Assembly (NCBI GenBank): GCA_963729075.1
Contig: CAVSMU010000007.1
Location: 124,001 to 188,000, forward strand
Source: WHSW01 sp963729075
GTDB lineage: Bacteria; Actinomycetota; Thermoleophilia; Solirubrobacterales; 70-9
DNA: 64,000 nucleotides
Reading direction: 5' to 3'
Under the pieces are notes generated by a model. It was not told the origin of the DNA, did no database searches, and was given only the letters and a program-made list of their open reading frames with translations. Below are positions 52,494 through 60,803 of the stretch, piece by piece. Made by a program: the position numbers and the translations under genes. Numbering within the stretch: position 1 is the stretch's first letter; each line of letters begins with the position of its first letter.

Positions 52494-53654
52494 TTAGCCC
52501 GTCGGTCGCGGACCCGCCCGGCTACCGCTGACGGCGCCGGGGTACGCGACCCGCATCTTCCCGCGCCCCAGCACGTCGACCTCGTCGCCGGGCACGCAGG
52601 CGGCGATGTCGTGCGCCTCGGTCTGCAGGCGGCGGCGCAGGACCGCCAGGGCGGGCAGCCCGAGCAACGCCGGAATCGAGAGCAGCAGGCCGCGGTAGGC
52701 GATCACGGCGACCGCGGCGTCGGTGACGTCGATCCCGTAGATGACGAGCGTGCCGATCAGGGCGCCGTCGACGCCTCCTATGCCGCCCGGCAGCGGGATC
52801 AGGCTTCCCAACTGGCCGATGATGTAGGCGAGCAACAGCACCCCGACCGGCGGCACGTCGTTGCCGAAGGCGGCGAAGCAGACGCCGAGCATGGCAACGT
52901 CGAAGAGCATGTAGCCGGCGGCGCCGAGGATGATCAGCGGCTCGTGGGCGCGCAGCAGCGCGAGCGCCTCGTCGACGCCCTCGCCGACAACTCGAAACAC
53001 GCGGGCGACCCGGTCGCGCTGCGTGCGTTGCGCCAGCCTGCCCGCCGTCGACCGCGCGCCGAGCGCGAGCGAGACCAGCAGGACTCCCCCGAGCGCGGGA
53101 ACGATCCCGTAGAGCACGCTGGGAGCTCCGGACAAAGCACCCGTCGCCAGGGCGATGCCGCCGAGGATGAGGAAACCGACGTTGGCGAGGCTGGTGAGGA
53201 GGAAGAAGGCGACGGTGCGGCGGGCGATGTGGCCGACCGCGACCCCCCCGCGACGCAGGATCCATGCCCCGAGCGCGAGGCCGCCGGCGCCGCCGACCGA
53301 GAGGATCGAGTTCGCGGCCAGCTCGGAGAGGCCGATCTCGGTGCTCGTGCGCCAGCTCATCCGCTGGCAGAACACGGCGCGGAAGACGAGCACATAGGAC
53401 GCGCACGAGAGCACCTGCAGGCCGGCCGCGACCGCCAACCAGCCCGCCTCCGCGCCCGCGAACCGTTCTCTCAGCGACGCGAGGCCCGGAGCCAGGACGA
53501 CGACGGCGACCACCACCACGGCGACCGCCGCCAGCACGAGCAGCGAGTGGCGCAGCCGCGAGGAAGAGAACTCTTCCGGAAGCGGCTCCGCCTCGACCGT
53601 CTCGAGGGAGTTGACGGTGAAGGAGGGCGTCTCAGGCACTGGCGGGGCCGCCAA
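52494..53654 (-). CDS. Lysylphosphatidylglycerol-synthase-type membrane protein (UPF0104/flippase-like)
   Basis: 386 residues with about eight membrane helices after a cytoplasmic N-terminus: LLVLAAVAVVVVAVVVLAPG, AGWLAVAAGLQVLSCASYVL, LGLSELAAN-like block, TVAFFLLTSLANVGFLILGG, LIILGAAGYMLFDVAMLGVC, and the family signature IIGQLGSLIPLPGGIGGVDG. It corresponds to the MprF flippase-type domain without the synthase domain. It probably moves or uses a lipid across the membrane. Confidence 0.85.
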   Translation of the reverse strand: MAAPPVPETPSFTVNSLETVEAEPLPEEFSSSRLRHSLLVLAAVAVVVVAVVVLAPGLASLRERFAGAEAGWLAVAAGLQVLSCASYVLVFRAVFCQRMSWRTSTEIGLSELAANSILSVGGAGGLALGAWILRRGGVAVGHIARRTVAFFLLTSLANVGFLILGGIALATGALSGAPSVLYGIVPALGGVLLVSLALGARSTAGRLAQRTQRDRVARVFRVVGEGVDEALALLRAHEPLIILGAAGYMLFDVAMLGVCFAAFGNDVPPVGVLLLAYIIGQLGSLIPLPGGIGGVDGALIGTLVIYGIDVTDAAVAVIAYRGLLLSIPALLGLPALAVLRRRLQTEAHDIAACVPGDEVDVLGRGKMRVAYPGAVSGSRAGPRPTG

Positions 53655-53878
53655 CGTTACCCGCGCGGGCCCTCGACATCCGGACGAATCCGGCGTCGGC
53701 CGATCTAGTCCTCACGACCACCGAGCCAATCGCGAGGGTGGCGGACGATCTGCTGCGGTGGATCGCGGATCTCCACCACCCCCGACCGTGAAGCGACGAT
53801 GCTGGTTTGCGTCGCCGATTCACCTGGTGATCGCGCCGCTCCTTGCCGGACGCCGGGCGCCGACCGGCGTCGGCGGGA

Positions 53879-54157
53879 TTACTTCTGCTGCTCGATCCAG
53901 GAAAAAATCGCGCGGGAGTGGGTGATGACCGTCCCGTCGGGCAGCTTGAGCGCCGGCAACTTCGTCGCTCCGGTCGCCTCGCGCAATTCGTCACGCGAGC
54001 CCTTGCGCAGGAACGGGATCGGACTGCCATGGGCGGCGATCACCTTCTCGTACTCGATCCCGGAAGCGCGCAGCGCCTCCTGCACGCGGCGACACGGGTG
54101 GATCCGCGGGCCGCCGTCATCGCCATGGCAGACGAACAATGTCGGGGTCTCGGCCAA
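53879..54157 (-). CDS. GST N-terminal/glutaredoxin-like protein
   Basis: 92 residues: TPTLFVCHGDDGGPRIHPCR, RVQEALRASGIEYEKVIAA, then KLPALKLPDGTVITHSRAIF and SWIEQQK. The thioredoxin-like fold with the cis-proline (KLPAL) and the E/S-R-A-I glutathione-type contact is visible. The expected N-terminal CPxC is replaced by a lone Cys. The TTG at 54157 is the best start; sequence upstream is a tRNA remnant. Confidence 0.7.
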   Translation of the reverse strand: MAETPTLFVCHGDDGGPRIHPCRRVQEALRASGIEYEKVIAAHGSPIPFLRKGSRDELREATGATKLPALKLPDGTVITHSRAIFSWIEQQK

Positions 54158-54163
54158 GCGGTA

Positions 54164-54202
54164 ATGACCCGGAGGCCGCAAGTTCAGATCCTGCCCCCGC
54201 TG
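54164..54202 (+). other. tRNA-Met-like 3' fragment
   Basis: ATGACCCGGAGGCCGCAAG then TTCAGATCCTGCCCCCGCT matches the 3' half of an elongator tRNA-Met: anticodon stem, variable loop, T arm with four of five pairs, and acceptor. There is no 5' half and no CCA. It may be the scar of an element that integrated in such a tRNA. It overlaps the C-terminal codons of the hydrolase on the other strand. Confidence 0.5.
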
Positions 54203-55085
54203 ATCCCTGGGTTGGAGCGGACCTGAGGTGGTTTCGTACCCGCCGTGGTCGTCACGAAATCGGTGACCAGCGGCCAGTAGCGATCCGGGGCGTCCTTCCA
54301 GGTGAAGTGGCCCGCTCCCTCGACGACCGCGAGCTGCGGGACCCGCCCGGGCAGGGCGTCGGCGATCTCTCGGGCAGCGTCCACCGGAGCGATGGGGTCG
54401 AGCTCGCCCACGCAGACCAGCGTCGGACATTCATCCGGGCCAACTGATCAAGGACGTCGAACCGGCGCAACAGCTCGAGGCCGGGTGCATTCAGCTCCGC
54501 GTTGACGACCGTGCGGGCCCGTTCCTGCCTGCCCACCACCCAGGGGCCGAAAAGCCTCCAGCAGGGGGCCCACTCCTCCGGCGTGACCGACGCGCTGTCG
54601 CCGCCGTAAACGCGCTCAACGATCGCGGCAACCTCGTCGCCACCGGCTCGGCGAAACTCCTCGACGGTCCGGCCCAGGTCGAACCGCGCGAATGCGGACT
54701 GGAGCACCAGCGCCCGGGCCTGGCAGGGGTGGCGTATCGCATAGACCATGGCGACGGAGCCGCCCAGGGAGTGCCCATAGACAACGGGCCCGGCGATACC
54801 GAGCGTGTCGCAGAAGTCACGGACAGTGTCGGCGCACGTCTCGAAGCTCCAGCTCGCCGGATCGCCCCACTCGGAACGGCCGTGACCGGGCAGGTCCAGG
54901 TAAACGATCTGCGCCACGTCCGAGAGCCGTGCGAAGTCGGGCTTGAGGTAGGAGTGGTCGAAGCTCCCGGGCCCACCGTGCAGTAGCACGATGGTGGGCC
55001 GCTCGCGCATCTCGCGGCCGTCGGGCACGAGCGCGGGGCCCTCGACGTCGAACCAGAGCCGCTGCCCGTTTACGTCGACCTGCAT
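54184..55085 (-). CDS. Alpha/beta hydrolase (proline-iminopeptidase-like), one frameshift
   Basis: About 300 residues. The oxyanion loop is PTIVLLHGGPGSFDHSYL, the nucleophile elbow VVYGHSLGGSVAMVYAIRH, and the cap domain follows (GGDEVAAIVERVYGGDSASV). A one-base shift near 54435 joins to CVGELDPIAPVDAAREIADA and the catalytic His GAGHFTWKDAPD. I chose the ATG at 55085 (MQVDVNGQRLWFDVEG) over a GTG at 55112. The last residues run into the tRNA-like fragment, so the natural C-terminus may be altered. Confidence 0.8.
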
Positions 55086-55320
55086 GCGACCCCATTCTGA
55101 TGCAGAGGTCACGGTTTCGGAGACATACCGCTTCTCGATGCAAAGCGCAACGATCGCGCAGCTACCAGTCGGGCAGCATCTACCACGCCGCCGGCTACCA
55201 CTTGGCTACTACTTAGCTGCCGAAGCGGGCTCTGACGCGTGCCTCACACATCGTCCCCAGGCCAGCCGAAGCCCATCAATCCCGTCGGAAGCGCACGCGG
55301 CCCCGCGAGGGCAGGGAAGA

Positions 55321-55349
55321 GGCGCGGCCGGCGGAATTCCGGCCGCGCC
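55321..55349 (-). terminator. Strong hairpin downstream of the M1 peptidase gene
   Basis: GGCGCGGCCGG and CCGGCCGCGCC form a perfect 11-bp stem around CGGAATT. It begins 25 bases after the peptidase stop and is followed on the minus strand by TCTTCCC. The T tract is weak, as is common in GC-rich actinobacteria. Confidence 0.6.
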
Positions 55350-55374
55350 TAGCCGTCCGTAGGCGCCGACAACC

Positions 55375-56944
55375 TCAGTAGCGGCCGATCCGCAGGCGGC
55401 GCTGAACGTCGTCCAGCCAGCGATCCGAGGAGGCGCTGGCCTGCGCGGGGGGCTGTGCCGCGCGGCTCAGGCCCGCCGTCGTCGCCGATGCCGGCGGCTT
55501 CTCGGGCGTGAAGATCCAGACGTCGAACAGGTCGTCGAGCTGCTCGCCCGAGATCTGCTCGGCGAGGGCCATGAACTCCTCGGTCGTGCCGTTGCCGCCG
55601 CTCTGGCTCTGGGCCCACTGACGCGCGATCTCGAAGAAGTCGGCGTCGCCGACCTCGTTGCGCAGCGCCTGCAGGGTCATCGCTCCGCGCACGTAGCTCT
55701 GGTCGCCGAACAGGTCCTCGACGCCCGGATCGGCAACCACGATGTGCCAGAACGGGTCGTCGGCGGGAATCGCATCGTAGGTCGCCTGGAAGGTCTCCTG
55801 CGGCGTCGCGCGACCCTCGTGCTCCTCCCACAGCCACTCGGTGTAGGTGGCGAAGCCCTCGTTGAGCCAGATGTCCTTCCAGCGCTCGACCGCGACGTCG
55901 TCGCCGTACCACTGGTGCGCCAGCTCGTGGACGACCACGAAGTCGCCGTTCTGCCGGATTGCCCTCGCTGTCGAGCCAGAAGAGCTTCGAGTAGACCGGC
56001 CGGGTCTGCGTCTCGAGCGCGAAGAAGAGGTCGTCCTGGTTGGGGACGATCCCGCCCACCGTGCTGAACGGATACGGGCCCGCGAAGTCCTCGAGCATGT
56101 CGATGATCTCGCCCTGGCGCGCGAGCGAGGAGTCGATCTCGGCGCGCAGGCCCCCGGTGATGTTCGTGTCGACCGCGTCGTAGACGGGCAGCCCGTCGTC
56201 GGTGGTCCACTCGTGTACGTCCCAGTCGGCGATGTCGATCGTCGCCAGGTAGGAGGCCATCGGCTCGGTTGCCTCCCACTCCCAGGTCGTCTTGTGCCCG
56301 TGGTGCTCGGTGTCGCGCAGGAAGCCGTTGGCGACCACCTCATAGGGGTCGGGCACGGTTACGTCGAACGAGTAGGAGGCCTTGTCGATCGGGTGGTCGT
56401 TGACCGGGAACCAGCCCGCCGCGACCTCGGGCTGTCCGGCGACCGTCGCCCCTTCGGGGGTGTCCATGAAGCCGGTCCGGATAGGGGGCTCGAAGCCGGG
56501 GATCACGAACTCGGTCGGCTCGCCCGCATAGCGGACCACGACCTCGAAGTCGCTGCCGAGCTCCAGGTCGCGGTCGGGGAGGACGGTCAGTTCGTGCTCG
56601 TCGCGAGACCAACGCGCCTTCTCGCCGTCGACCCACAGCTTCTGAATGCGGAGCCCGACGAAGTCGAGATTGAAGCTGCAAAGGTTCTGCGTGGCCGTCG
56701 CCGAGATCGTCGCCAATCCCTTCAGGCGGTCACTGGACGGGTTGTAGGCGATGTCGAGGTCGTAGTGGTCGACGTCGTAGCCGCCGTTGCCGTATTCGGG
56801 GTAGTACTCGTCCCCGACCCCGGACGCGCCGGGCGTGCAGGCCTGCTGCTGTGCCTGTGCCGTCGCGGGTACGCCGATCATCAGCGCCCCAACGACGATC
56901 CCCGCGATCAAACCCGACCTCAAACCACGCGTCGACGTGCCCAT
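55375..56944 (-). CDS. Secreted M1-family aminopeptidase, one frameshift
   Basis: About 520 residues with a signal peptide (LIAGIVVGALMIGVPATAQA). The N-terminal beta domain (YDVDHYDLDIAYNPSSDRLK) leads into the exopeptidase region VPNQDDLFFALETQTRPVYS. A single-base shift near 55965 then gives VVHELAHQWYGDDVAVERWK and DIWLNEGFATYTEWLWEE. That is the HExxH-x18-E zinc site. The usual GAMEN loop is changed to ALETQ. It is probably an exported zinc peptidase. Confidence 0.85.
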
Positions 56945-57121
56945 TCAGGCCTCCCATCGCTTCCATCCCCCGCTACTACAACCGCCAGGAAGCTACCCGC
57001 ATCAGGGGGACGCTCAAACAACCTGCGCCGAGGCGGCCCCGGCCAGCAGCGCGCCGAGACTCCTGCCTTCATCCGAAGCGGAAGAGAGGTGGGACCGACA
57101 CACGTGACGTTGCGGATTTAG

Positions 57122-57262
57122 CTAGTCGTGGGTGGCGCGGGCGTCTGCGGCCGCCTGCTTCCGCGCAGCCTTCTTGGCCTGCTTCTCTTGCCGACGCTCG
57201 AGGAGCCGGCGTTCGCGGTCACGCTTCGCCATCGTGGTCTTCCGCTTGTTGCCTGAGGCCAT
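57122..57262 (-). CDS. Very small basic protein, 46 aa
   Basis: MASGNKRKTTMAKRDRERRL, then LERRQEKQAKKAARKQAAA: almost entirely Lys, Arg, Glu, Gln and Ala, predicted as one long charged helix. AAGGAG is placed 6 bases before the ATG. Such proteins may bind nucleic acid or ribosomes. It follows the 96-residue coiled-coil protein by 9 bases on the same strand. Confidence 0.7.
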   Translation of the reverse strand: MASGNKRKTTMAKRDRERRLLERRQEKQAKKAARKQAAADARATHD

Positions 57263-57271
57263 GTCTTCTCC

Positions 57272-57562
57272 TTAAAGCGCCTGGATTTTCGCGGCCGAGC
57301 CCTTGGCGCCCTGCTCGGCGCCGTGGCTCCCGGCGCTGGCTTTCGAGCGAGGAGGGCGCGCGCCTTGCTCGGTCTCCGCGCGCTGATGTCGGCTCTCCGC
57401 GAGCTTCGACTCTCTCTCGAGCTCGCGAAGGCGCCCGAAGCTGGTCAGGCGCGGGCCGTAGACCTTTGCGCGATAGAGCCGGTAGCGCTCGCTGGCATGC
57501 CGGGCCTCCGCCTCGAGTTCGGCGAGGCGGCGGTTGATCTCGCTGTTCGGGTCAGAACTCAT
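57272..57562 (-). CDS. Small coiled-coil protein, paralogue 1
   Basis: 96 residues: INRRLAELEAEARHASERYR, LYRAKVYGPRLTSFGRLREL, ERESKLAESRHQRAETEQ and a Lys/Ala/Gly tail. The central 45 residues match the protein at 58779-58967 (LEAEARHAxERxxLYRA ... RxRELERxxxxA). No domain is recognised. Probably co-transcribed with the 46-residue basic protein. Confidence 0.75.
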   Translation of the reverse strand: MSSDPNSEINRRLAELEAEARHASERYRLYRAKVYGPRLTSFGRLRELERESKLAESRHQRAETEQGARPPRSKASAGSHGAEQGAKGSAAKIQAL

Positions 57563-57966
57563 CTTGCCCAGTAAGGACTCGGATGTGCTGGTCAGTCATG
57601 AGGTGGCCGATCTCGATCCCCTCGAGGACAAAAGCTGTCGATGGGCGGAGGGGAAGGAGAAAGGACCCGAGGACAGCCGCACACCAAGGGTACTCGGTGA
57701 CCGCTCGCGCCTCCGGGAGTGGTGCGCCGTCTCACCTCTGGCGACCTTGGGCCCGCGAGGTGGCGCCAGCATGTCTGGCATGCGCGGAGCTGTCCATGCC
57801 TTGCGGTGAGCGAGCTGGTCTACGCGTCATCTCGGCGCAGTACATTTGTCGTGTACTCCTCGGTCGCTTCTTCGAACCGCGGCGATCGATCACCGATTGG
57901 AGGTCGCATGCGCGACCAGGCCAGGACCGCGGGTTTTTGTCCCTCGAGCAGGAGAGGCACGGCGCA
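57563..57966. other. Intergenic region
   Basis: About 400 bases between divergent small genes. No supported gene, repeat or RNA is seen. A GATCGATCACCGATTGG stretch lies 70 bases before the zinc-ribbon gene, without a clear promoter match. Confidence 0.5.
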
Positions 57967-58338
57967 ATGAGCGCCAAGGACTGGGAGTGCAGCGACTGCG
58001 GGGTCCGGGTGAGATTCGACCTCGCCGCCGGCCGGGACTCGCCAGCCGCCGCCCCCACCCAATCGCAGCCGGACCACTGGGTCGCCGACGAGCGCGGCTG
58101 GCACTGCCTTCGCTGTCAGCGCGAAGCGGTCCTTAACCAGCCGACCGTCGAGGGCGCCGGCACGGAGGCCCAGCAGCGGCGGCGGGCGCTTGTCCGCTTC
58201 GAGTTGCTGCGCGAACCTGCCGCGACCGACGCCGAGGTCGCTCGCCGAGCAAAGTGCAGCAGCGCGCAGGTGGCTCCGGTTCGCAGGGACCTGGCGCACA
58301 GCGGGCACTTGCGCTCTCGGGTGCCCGCCGACCCGTGA
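57967..58338 (+). CDS. Zinc-ribbon plus helix-turn-helix protein
   Basis: 123 residues. CSDCGVRVRFDLA and WHCLRCQREAV provide a split CxxC...CxxC zinc ribbon. The second half, LVRFELLREPAATDAEVARR, then AKCSSAQVAPVRRDL, looks like a small HTH of the kind that reads DNA or RNA. AGGAGAGGC precedes the ATG. It ends with a 4-base overlap with the next gene. Confidence 0.75.
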   Translation: MSAKDWECSDCGVRVRFDLAAGRDSPAAAPTQSQPDHWVADERGWHCLRCQREAVLNQPTVEGAGTEAQQRRRALVRFELLREPAATDAEVARRAKCSSAQVAPVRRDLAHSGHLRSRVPADP

Positions 58339-58538
58339 CCCGGACCGACCTCAACATGGCGAACGGTGAGCGCCTTACGGTGAAGGGGACGCACGAGGAG
58401 GTCGAGAAGACGATCTCGGATGCGGCGCGGTCGGGCCAGACGCGCCTCGCCTGGTTGACGGACGCCGACACCGACAAGCCGGTGGGAGTGAATCCGGCTC
58501 AGGTGTCCACGGTTCGGGTCTCACGCGGCTCGGACTAG
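58335..58538 (+). CDS. Small protein, possibly a nucleic-acid or stress-associated factor
   Basis: 67 residues from the GTG at 58335, which overlaps the previous stop as GTGA, or 60 from the ATG at 58356. NGERLTVKGTHEEVEKTISD, then AARSGQTRLAWLTDADTDKP and VGVNPAQVSTVRVSRG suggest a compact beta-alpha fold. No family is recognised. Coupling to the zinc-ribbon gene implies joint function. Confidence 0.65.
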   Translation: MTRTDLNMANGERLTVKGTHEEVEKTISDAARSGQTRLAWLTDADTDKPVGVNPAQVSTVRVSRGSD

Positions 58539-58554
58539 TCCGCTGGATGCCGGC

Positions 58555-58758
58555 TCAGGTGAGCCGGAAGTGGCCCGTGTTCTCCTCGTCGTCGCGCACC
58601 TTCGCGATGCGACCGGCCTTGCGCGCCTGGACGAAGGCCCGCTTGAGCTCGGGCTTCTCGACCTCGAGGCGGTTGGCAACGTCGGCCCGGGTGAACTCCT
58701 CCTGGCCGAGCTCCTTCGCGGCTCCCACGAGTTGGTCCTCGGTGATCGTCGATTTCAT
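58555..58758 (-). CDS. Small winged-helix-like protein
   Basis: 67 residues: TITEDQLVGAAKELGQEEFT, RADVANRLEVEKPELKRAFV, then QARKAGRIAKVRDDEENTGH. The helix-turn-helix spacing followed by a short beta wing suggests a minimal DNA-binding domain. CGAGGAGAACG precedes the ATG. It is followed by no gene on its strand and converges on the 67-residue gene. Confidence 0.7.
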   Translation of the reverse strand: MKSTITEDQLVGAAKELGQEEFTRADVANRLEVEKPELKRAFVQARKAGRIAKVRDDEENTGHFRLT

Positions 58759-58778
58759 CGTTCTCCTCGCTTGGTTTC

Positions 58779-58967
58779 TCAGTTGTGCTCGGGGACGGTG
58801 TGCGCCCGGCGCAGCCGGATCGCCGCCCGCTGGCAGGAGCGCTCGAGCTCGCGCATCCGCGCGGCATCCGGCCGCTTCGAACCGACCGTCTCGGCCCGAT
58901 AAAGCTGGAAGCGCTCGCGCGCGTGCCGTGCCTCGGCCTCGAGGCTCGACAGGTCCTGATTGTTCAA
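58779..58967 (-). CDS. Small coiled-coil protein, paralogue 2
   Basis: 62 residues: LSSLEAEARHARERFQLYRA, ETVGSKRPDAARMRELERSC, then QRAAIRLRRAHTV. It shares its core with the protein at 57272-57562 but lacks the Lys/Ala tail. GGGAGTAGGCC lies upstream of the ATG. It is next to the winged-helix-like gene on the same strand, 20 bases apart. Confidence 0.75.
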   Translation of the reverse strand: MNNQDLSSLEAEARHARERFQLYRAETVGSKRPDAARMRELERSCQRAAIRLRRAHTVPEHN

Positions 58968-59050
58968 GGCCTACTCCCGTTCGGTTTGCGGATCTCGACT
59001 GGGCAGCGGCGGCCGGCCCGGCGGGCCCGCCGATCGCGGTTGCGAGCTAC

Positions 59051-59254
59051 TCAGGCGACCCGGACGTTGGCTGCGCGCGGCCCCTTGTCGCCGGCCTCGG
59101 AGTCGAAGCTGACCTTGCTGCCCTCGGCGAGGGTGCGGTGGCCGTCGGCAACGATCGCGCTCTGATGGACGAACAGATCCTTCGAGCCGTCATCGGGGGT
59201 GATGAAGCCGAAGCCTTTGTCGTCGTTGAACCACTTCACGGTTCCAGTGGACAT
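59051..59254 (-). CDS. cspA: Cold-shock protein (CspA family)
   Basis: 67 residues: GTVKWFNDDKGFGFITPDDG, KDLFVHQSAIVADG, then LAEGSKVSFDSEAGDKGPRA. The RNP1 (KGFGFI) and RNP2 (LFVHQ) RNA-binding motifs are intact. GGAGGAATTCAT places a perfect ribosome site 7 bases before the ATG. It binds single-stranded RNA and DNA. A long leader, common in csp genes, is likely. Confidence 0.95.
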   Translation of the reverse strand: MSTGTVKWFNDDKGFGFITPDDGSKDLFVHQSAIVADGHRTLAEGSKVSFDSEAGDKGPRAANVRVA

Positions 59255-59760
59255 ATGAATTCCTCCACGTGATGGTGCGAGCGAGCGCGGAGGATGCGGT
59301 GAGGCAGCGACTGCGAGCGCGGGCACTGATTGCGCCGGGCGGAGATGCGCGGCTACACATACGGTAGCAGCGGCCGTGGCGAGCGGGTCGTCGAGGACGT
59401 CGCACAACGGGTCCTTGACAGGAGGTGGTGGTTCGGCCGGCCGGCCGGTTGGGCGCGACCGCCACTGGCTCGGAAAGGTCTACGGACTCCAACAGAACCG
59501 CGGACATCGCTGTGCTTCGCAACTGGGCTGGCCCTACCTACCCCGGCGGGTCAGCTCGCTGACTACCGTGCGCAGGTCGCCAAGGGCGGCGGCAGGGAGG
59601 TGGTCAGCCAGTCCAGCGAGGTGGCGCCGCGCCTCTCCGCCGGGCAGCCGGCACGCTCTCGAGAGAGAGCTCGAAGCCGGACGAGCCCTCGCTCGGTCCC
59701 CATGGTGCTGGCCCGCTGTCCACTTGGCTGCCTTCCCGGGACCGCGAACGGTCCCCTGGC
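59255..59760. other. Intergenic region upstream of the cold-shock gene
   Basis: About 500 bases, probably containing the csp promoter and leader. No other gene is supported. Low-complexity CGGCCGGCCGGCCGG lies at 59436 and a CTCTCGAGAGAG palindrome near 59657. Confidence 0.5.
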
Positions 59761-60069
59761 TTATCGGTCGACGATGACTAGGACGCTCTCGGCCTTGGTG
59801 AGCGCGAGGAGCCAGCCGGCCGGGTCCACAGGATTGATGATCCGTCGCTGGTGGCCGCTAGCGCGCTCCTGCTGAGCGGCACGAAGCAGCGCGTGAACTC
59901 CCGAGGCATCCATGAACTCGACCGCGTCCAGGTCAACGTCCACCCGGGCCACACCGTCGTTGAGCAAGCCAAGAAGCGCACGGGCGAACTCGCCCGAGTT
60001 CGCTAGGTCGATCTCGCCACTGAGGCGAACGAGACACGCGTAGTCACGCGTGCCTGGTTCAATCGCAAT
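59761..60069 (-). CDS. STAS-domain protein (anti-sigma-factor-antagonist type)
   Basis: About 100 residues: TRDYACLVRLSGEIDLANSG, EFARALLGLLNDGVARVDVD, LDAVEFMDASGVHALLRAAQ and DPAGWLLALTKAESVLVIVD. DASG carries the serine that partner kinases phosphorylate in SpoIIAA-like proteins. The domain clearly begins before the TTG at 59967, but no ATG or GTG is in frame. The best guess is a rare ATT near 60069, or a lost base. It probably takes part in a partner-switching sigma-factor circuit. Confidence 0.7.
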   Translation of the reverse strand: MAIEPGTRDYACLVRLSGEIDLANSGEFARALLGLLNDGVARVDVDLDAVEFMDASGVHALLRAAQQERASGHQRRIINPVDPAGWLLALTKAESVLVIVDR

Positions 60070-60110
60070 CTCGGCCCGCTGATCGCCCGGGGAGTTCCTC
60101 CCCAGGGGGA

Positions 60111-60368
60111 TTACCCCGGAGGCTGGCCGCCCGGGCCAAAGAAGTGGTTGCAGTTGAGTGGGGCGAACCCCGCCTTCGGACCGCCGTTTGGCGAGACACC
60201 CTCGGTGAGCTGACGGTCGACCTGGTTTTCGCAGTTGGCGACGGCCTGGGCCTGACCCGGGGCGGCCGGATTGGCATGACCGTTGCTGTACGCCCAGGCA
60301 CTGCCGCCGCCGAGGGCGAGTACACCTGCGGCTGCTAACGCCGGAACCGCCATCCTAATTCGAGTCAT
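60111..60368 (-). CDS. Short secreted protein
   Basis: 85 residues with a clear signal peptide (MAVPALAAAGVLALGGGSAW). The mature part NGHANPAAPGQAQAVANCEN and QVDRQLTEGVSPNGGPKAGF, then NCNHFFGPGG has two cysteines and is rich in Gly, Pro and Asn. AGGAGG lies 7 bases before the ATG at 60368. No family is recognised. Confidence 0.75.
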   Translation of the reverse strand: MTRIRMAVPALAAAGVLALGGGSAWAYSNGHANPAAPGQAQAVANCENQVDRQLTEGVSPNGGPKAGFAPLNCNHFFGPGGQPPG

Positions 60369-60568
60369 ACCGAGTCCTCCTTGTTGGCTTGCGACCACTC
60401 TAGCTCGCTCGCAGAGCCGGATTTCAAGACGTCGCTGGTCGGATCGTGTCGAGCGCGACGTCGTACTCCGCTGCCTTGCCGATGGTCGTCCGATCGGCAT
60501 CCGCGAAAAGCGCCAGCTGCTACCACCGCGACCTTCCGGCCCCCAGCCGGAGGGCAATCGGTGTAGGT

Positions 60569-60636
60569 GCGTCCCGGAGCGTCCCATGCGTCCCAATCGT
60601 CCACGGTCCTGGACGTTCTGGACGCATTGGACGTAT
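60569..60636. repeat. Phased CGTCC/GGACG palindromic array
   Basis: CGTCC occurs at 60570, 60580, 60589 and 60598, then its complement GGACG at 60611, 60620 and 60629, nearly all 9 bases apart. The inner part is an inverted repeat with 18-base arms (ATGCGTCCCAATCGTCCA against TGGACGTTCTGGACGCAT, 14 of 18 pairing) around CGGTCC. It lies between the divergent secreted-protein and propeller genes. Confidence 0.65.
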
Positions 60637-60712
60637 CAGTCGGTACCAAAGTGGTGCCCCGAGGGGCGCCGGTTGGATCGAGGGCGCGATTCGGTGCTCA
60701 CTGCGCCACCTC

Positions 60713-60740
60713 TTGACCAGGACGTAAGCCCGGTTAGGCT
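60713..60740 (+). promoter_or_regulatory. Promoter of the second propeller gene
   Basis: TTGACC (60713-60718), a 16-base spacer and TAGGCT (60735-60740) lie 63 bases before the ATG at 60804. The paralogue's promoter at 4027-4054 has the same spacing. Confidence 0.55.
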
Positions 60741-60803
60741 AGGCGACCACTTGGAAGCGAGCGCCCGAAATGACTCCGGGCGCCTAGGGAGGGAGAAGCT
60801 CGC

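Noticed and set aside
37069..54202. A simple att-bounded genomic island between the two tRNA-Met-like fragments
   Set aside because: The fragments are in opposite orientation, no integrase or transposase gene is present, and the content (ftsH, encapsulin, transporter) is ordinary chromosomal.
53879..54430. A 183-codon frame containing QDLNLRPPGHY
   Set aside because: The motif arises from reading a tRNA-like sequence. The real gene begins at about 54157.
57534..57809. A 91-codon plus-strand frame between the small genes
   Set aside because: No ribosome site, random composition, and a position in what should be the promoter region of the zinc-ribbon gene.
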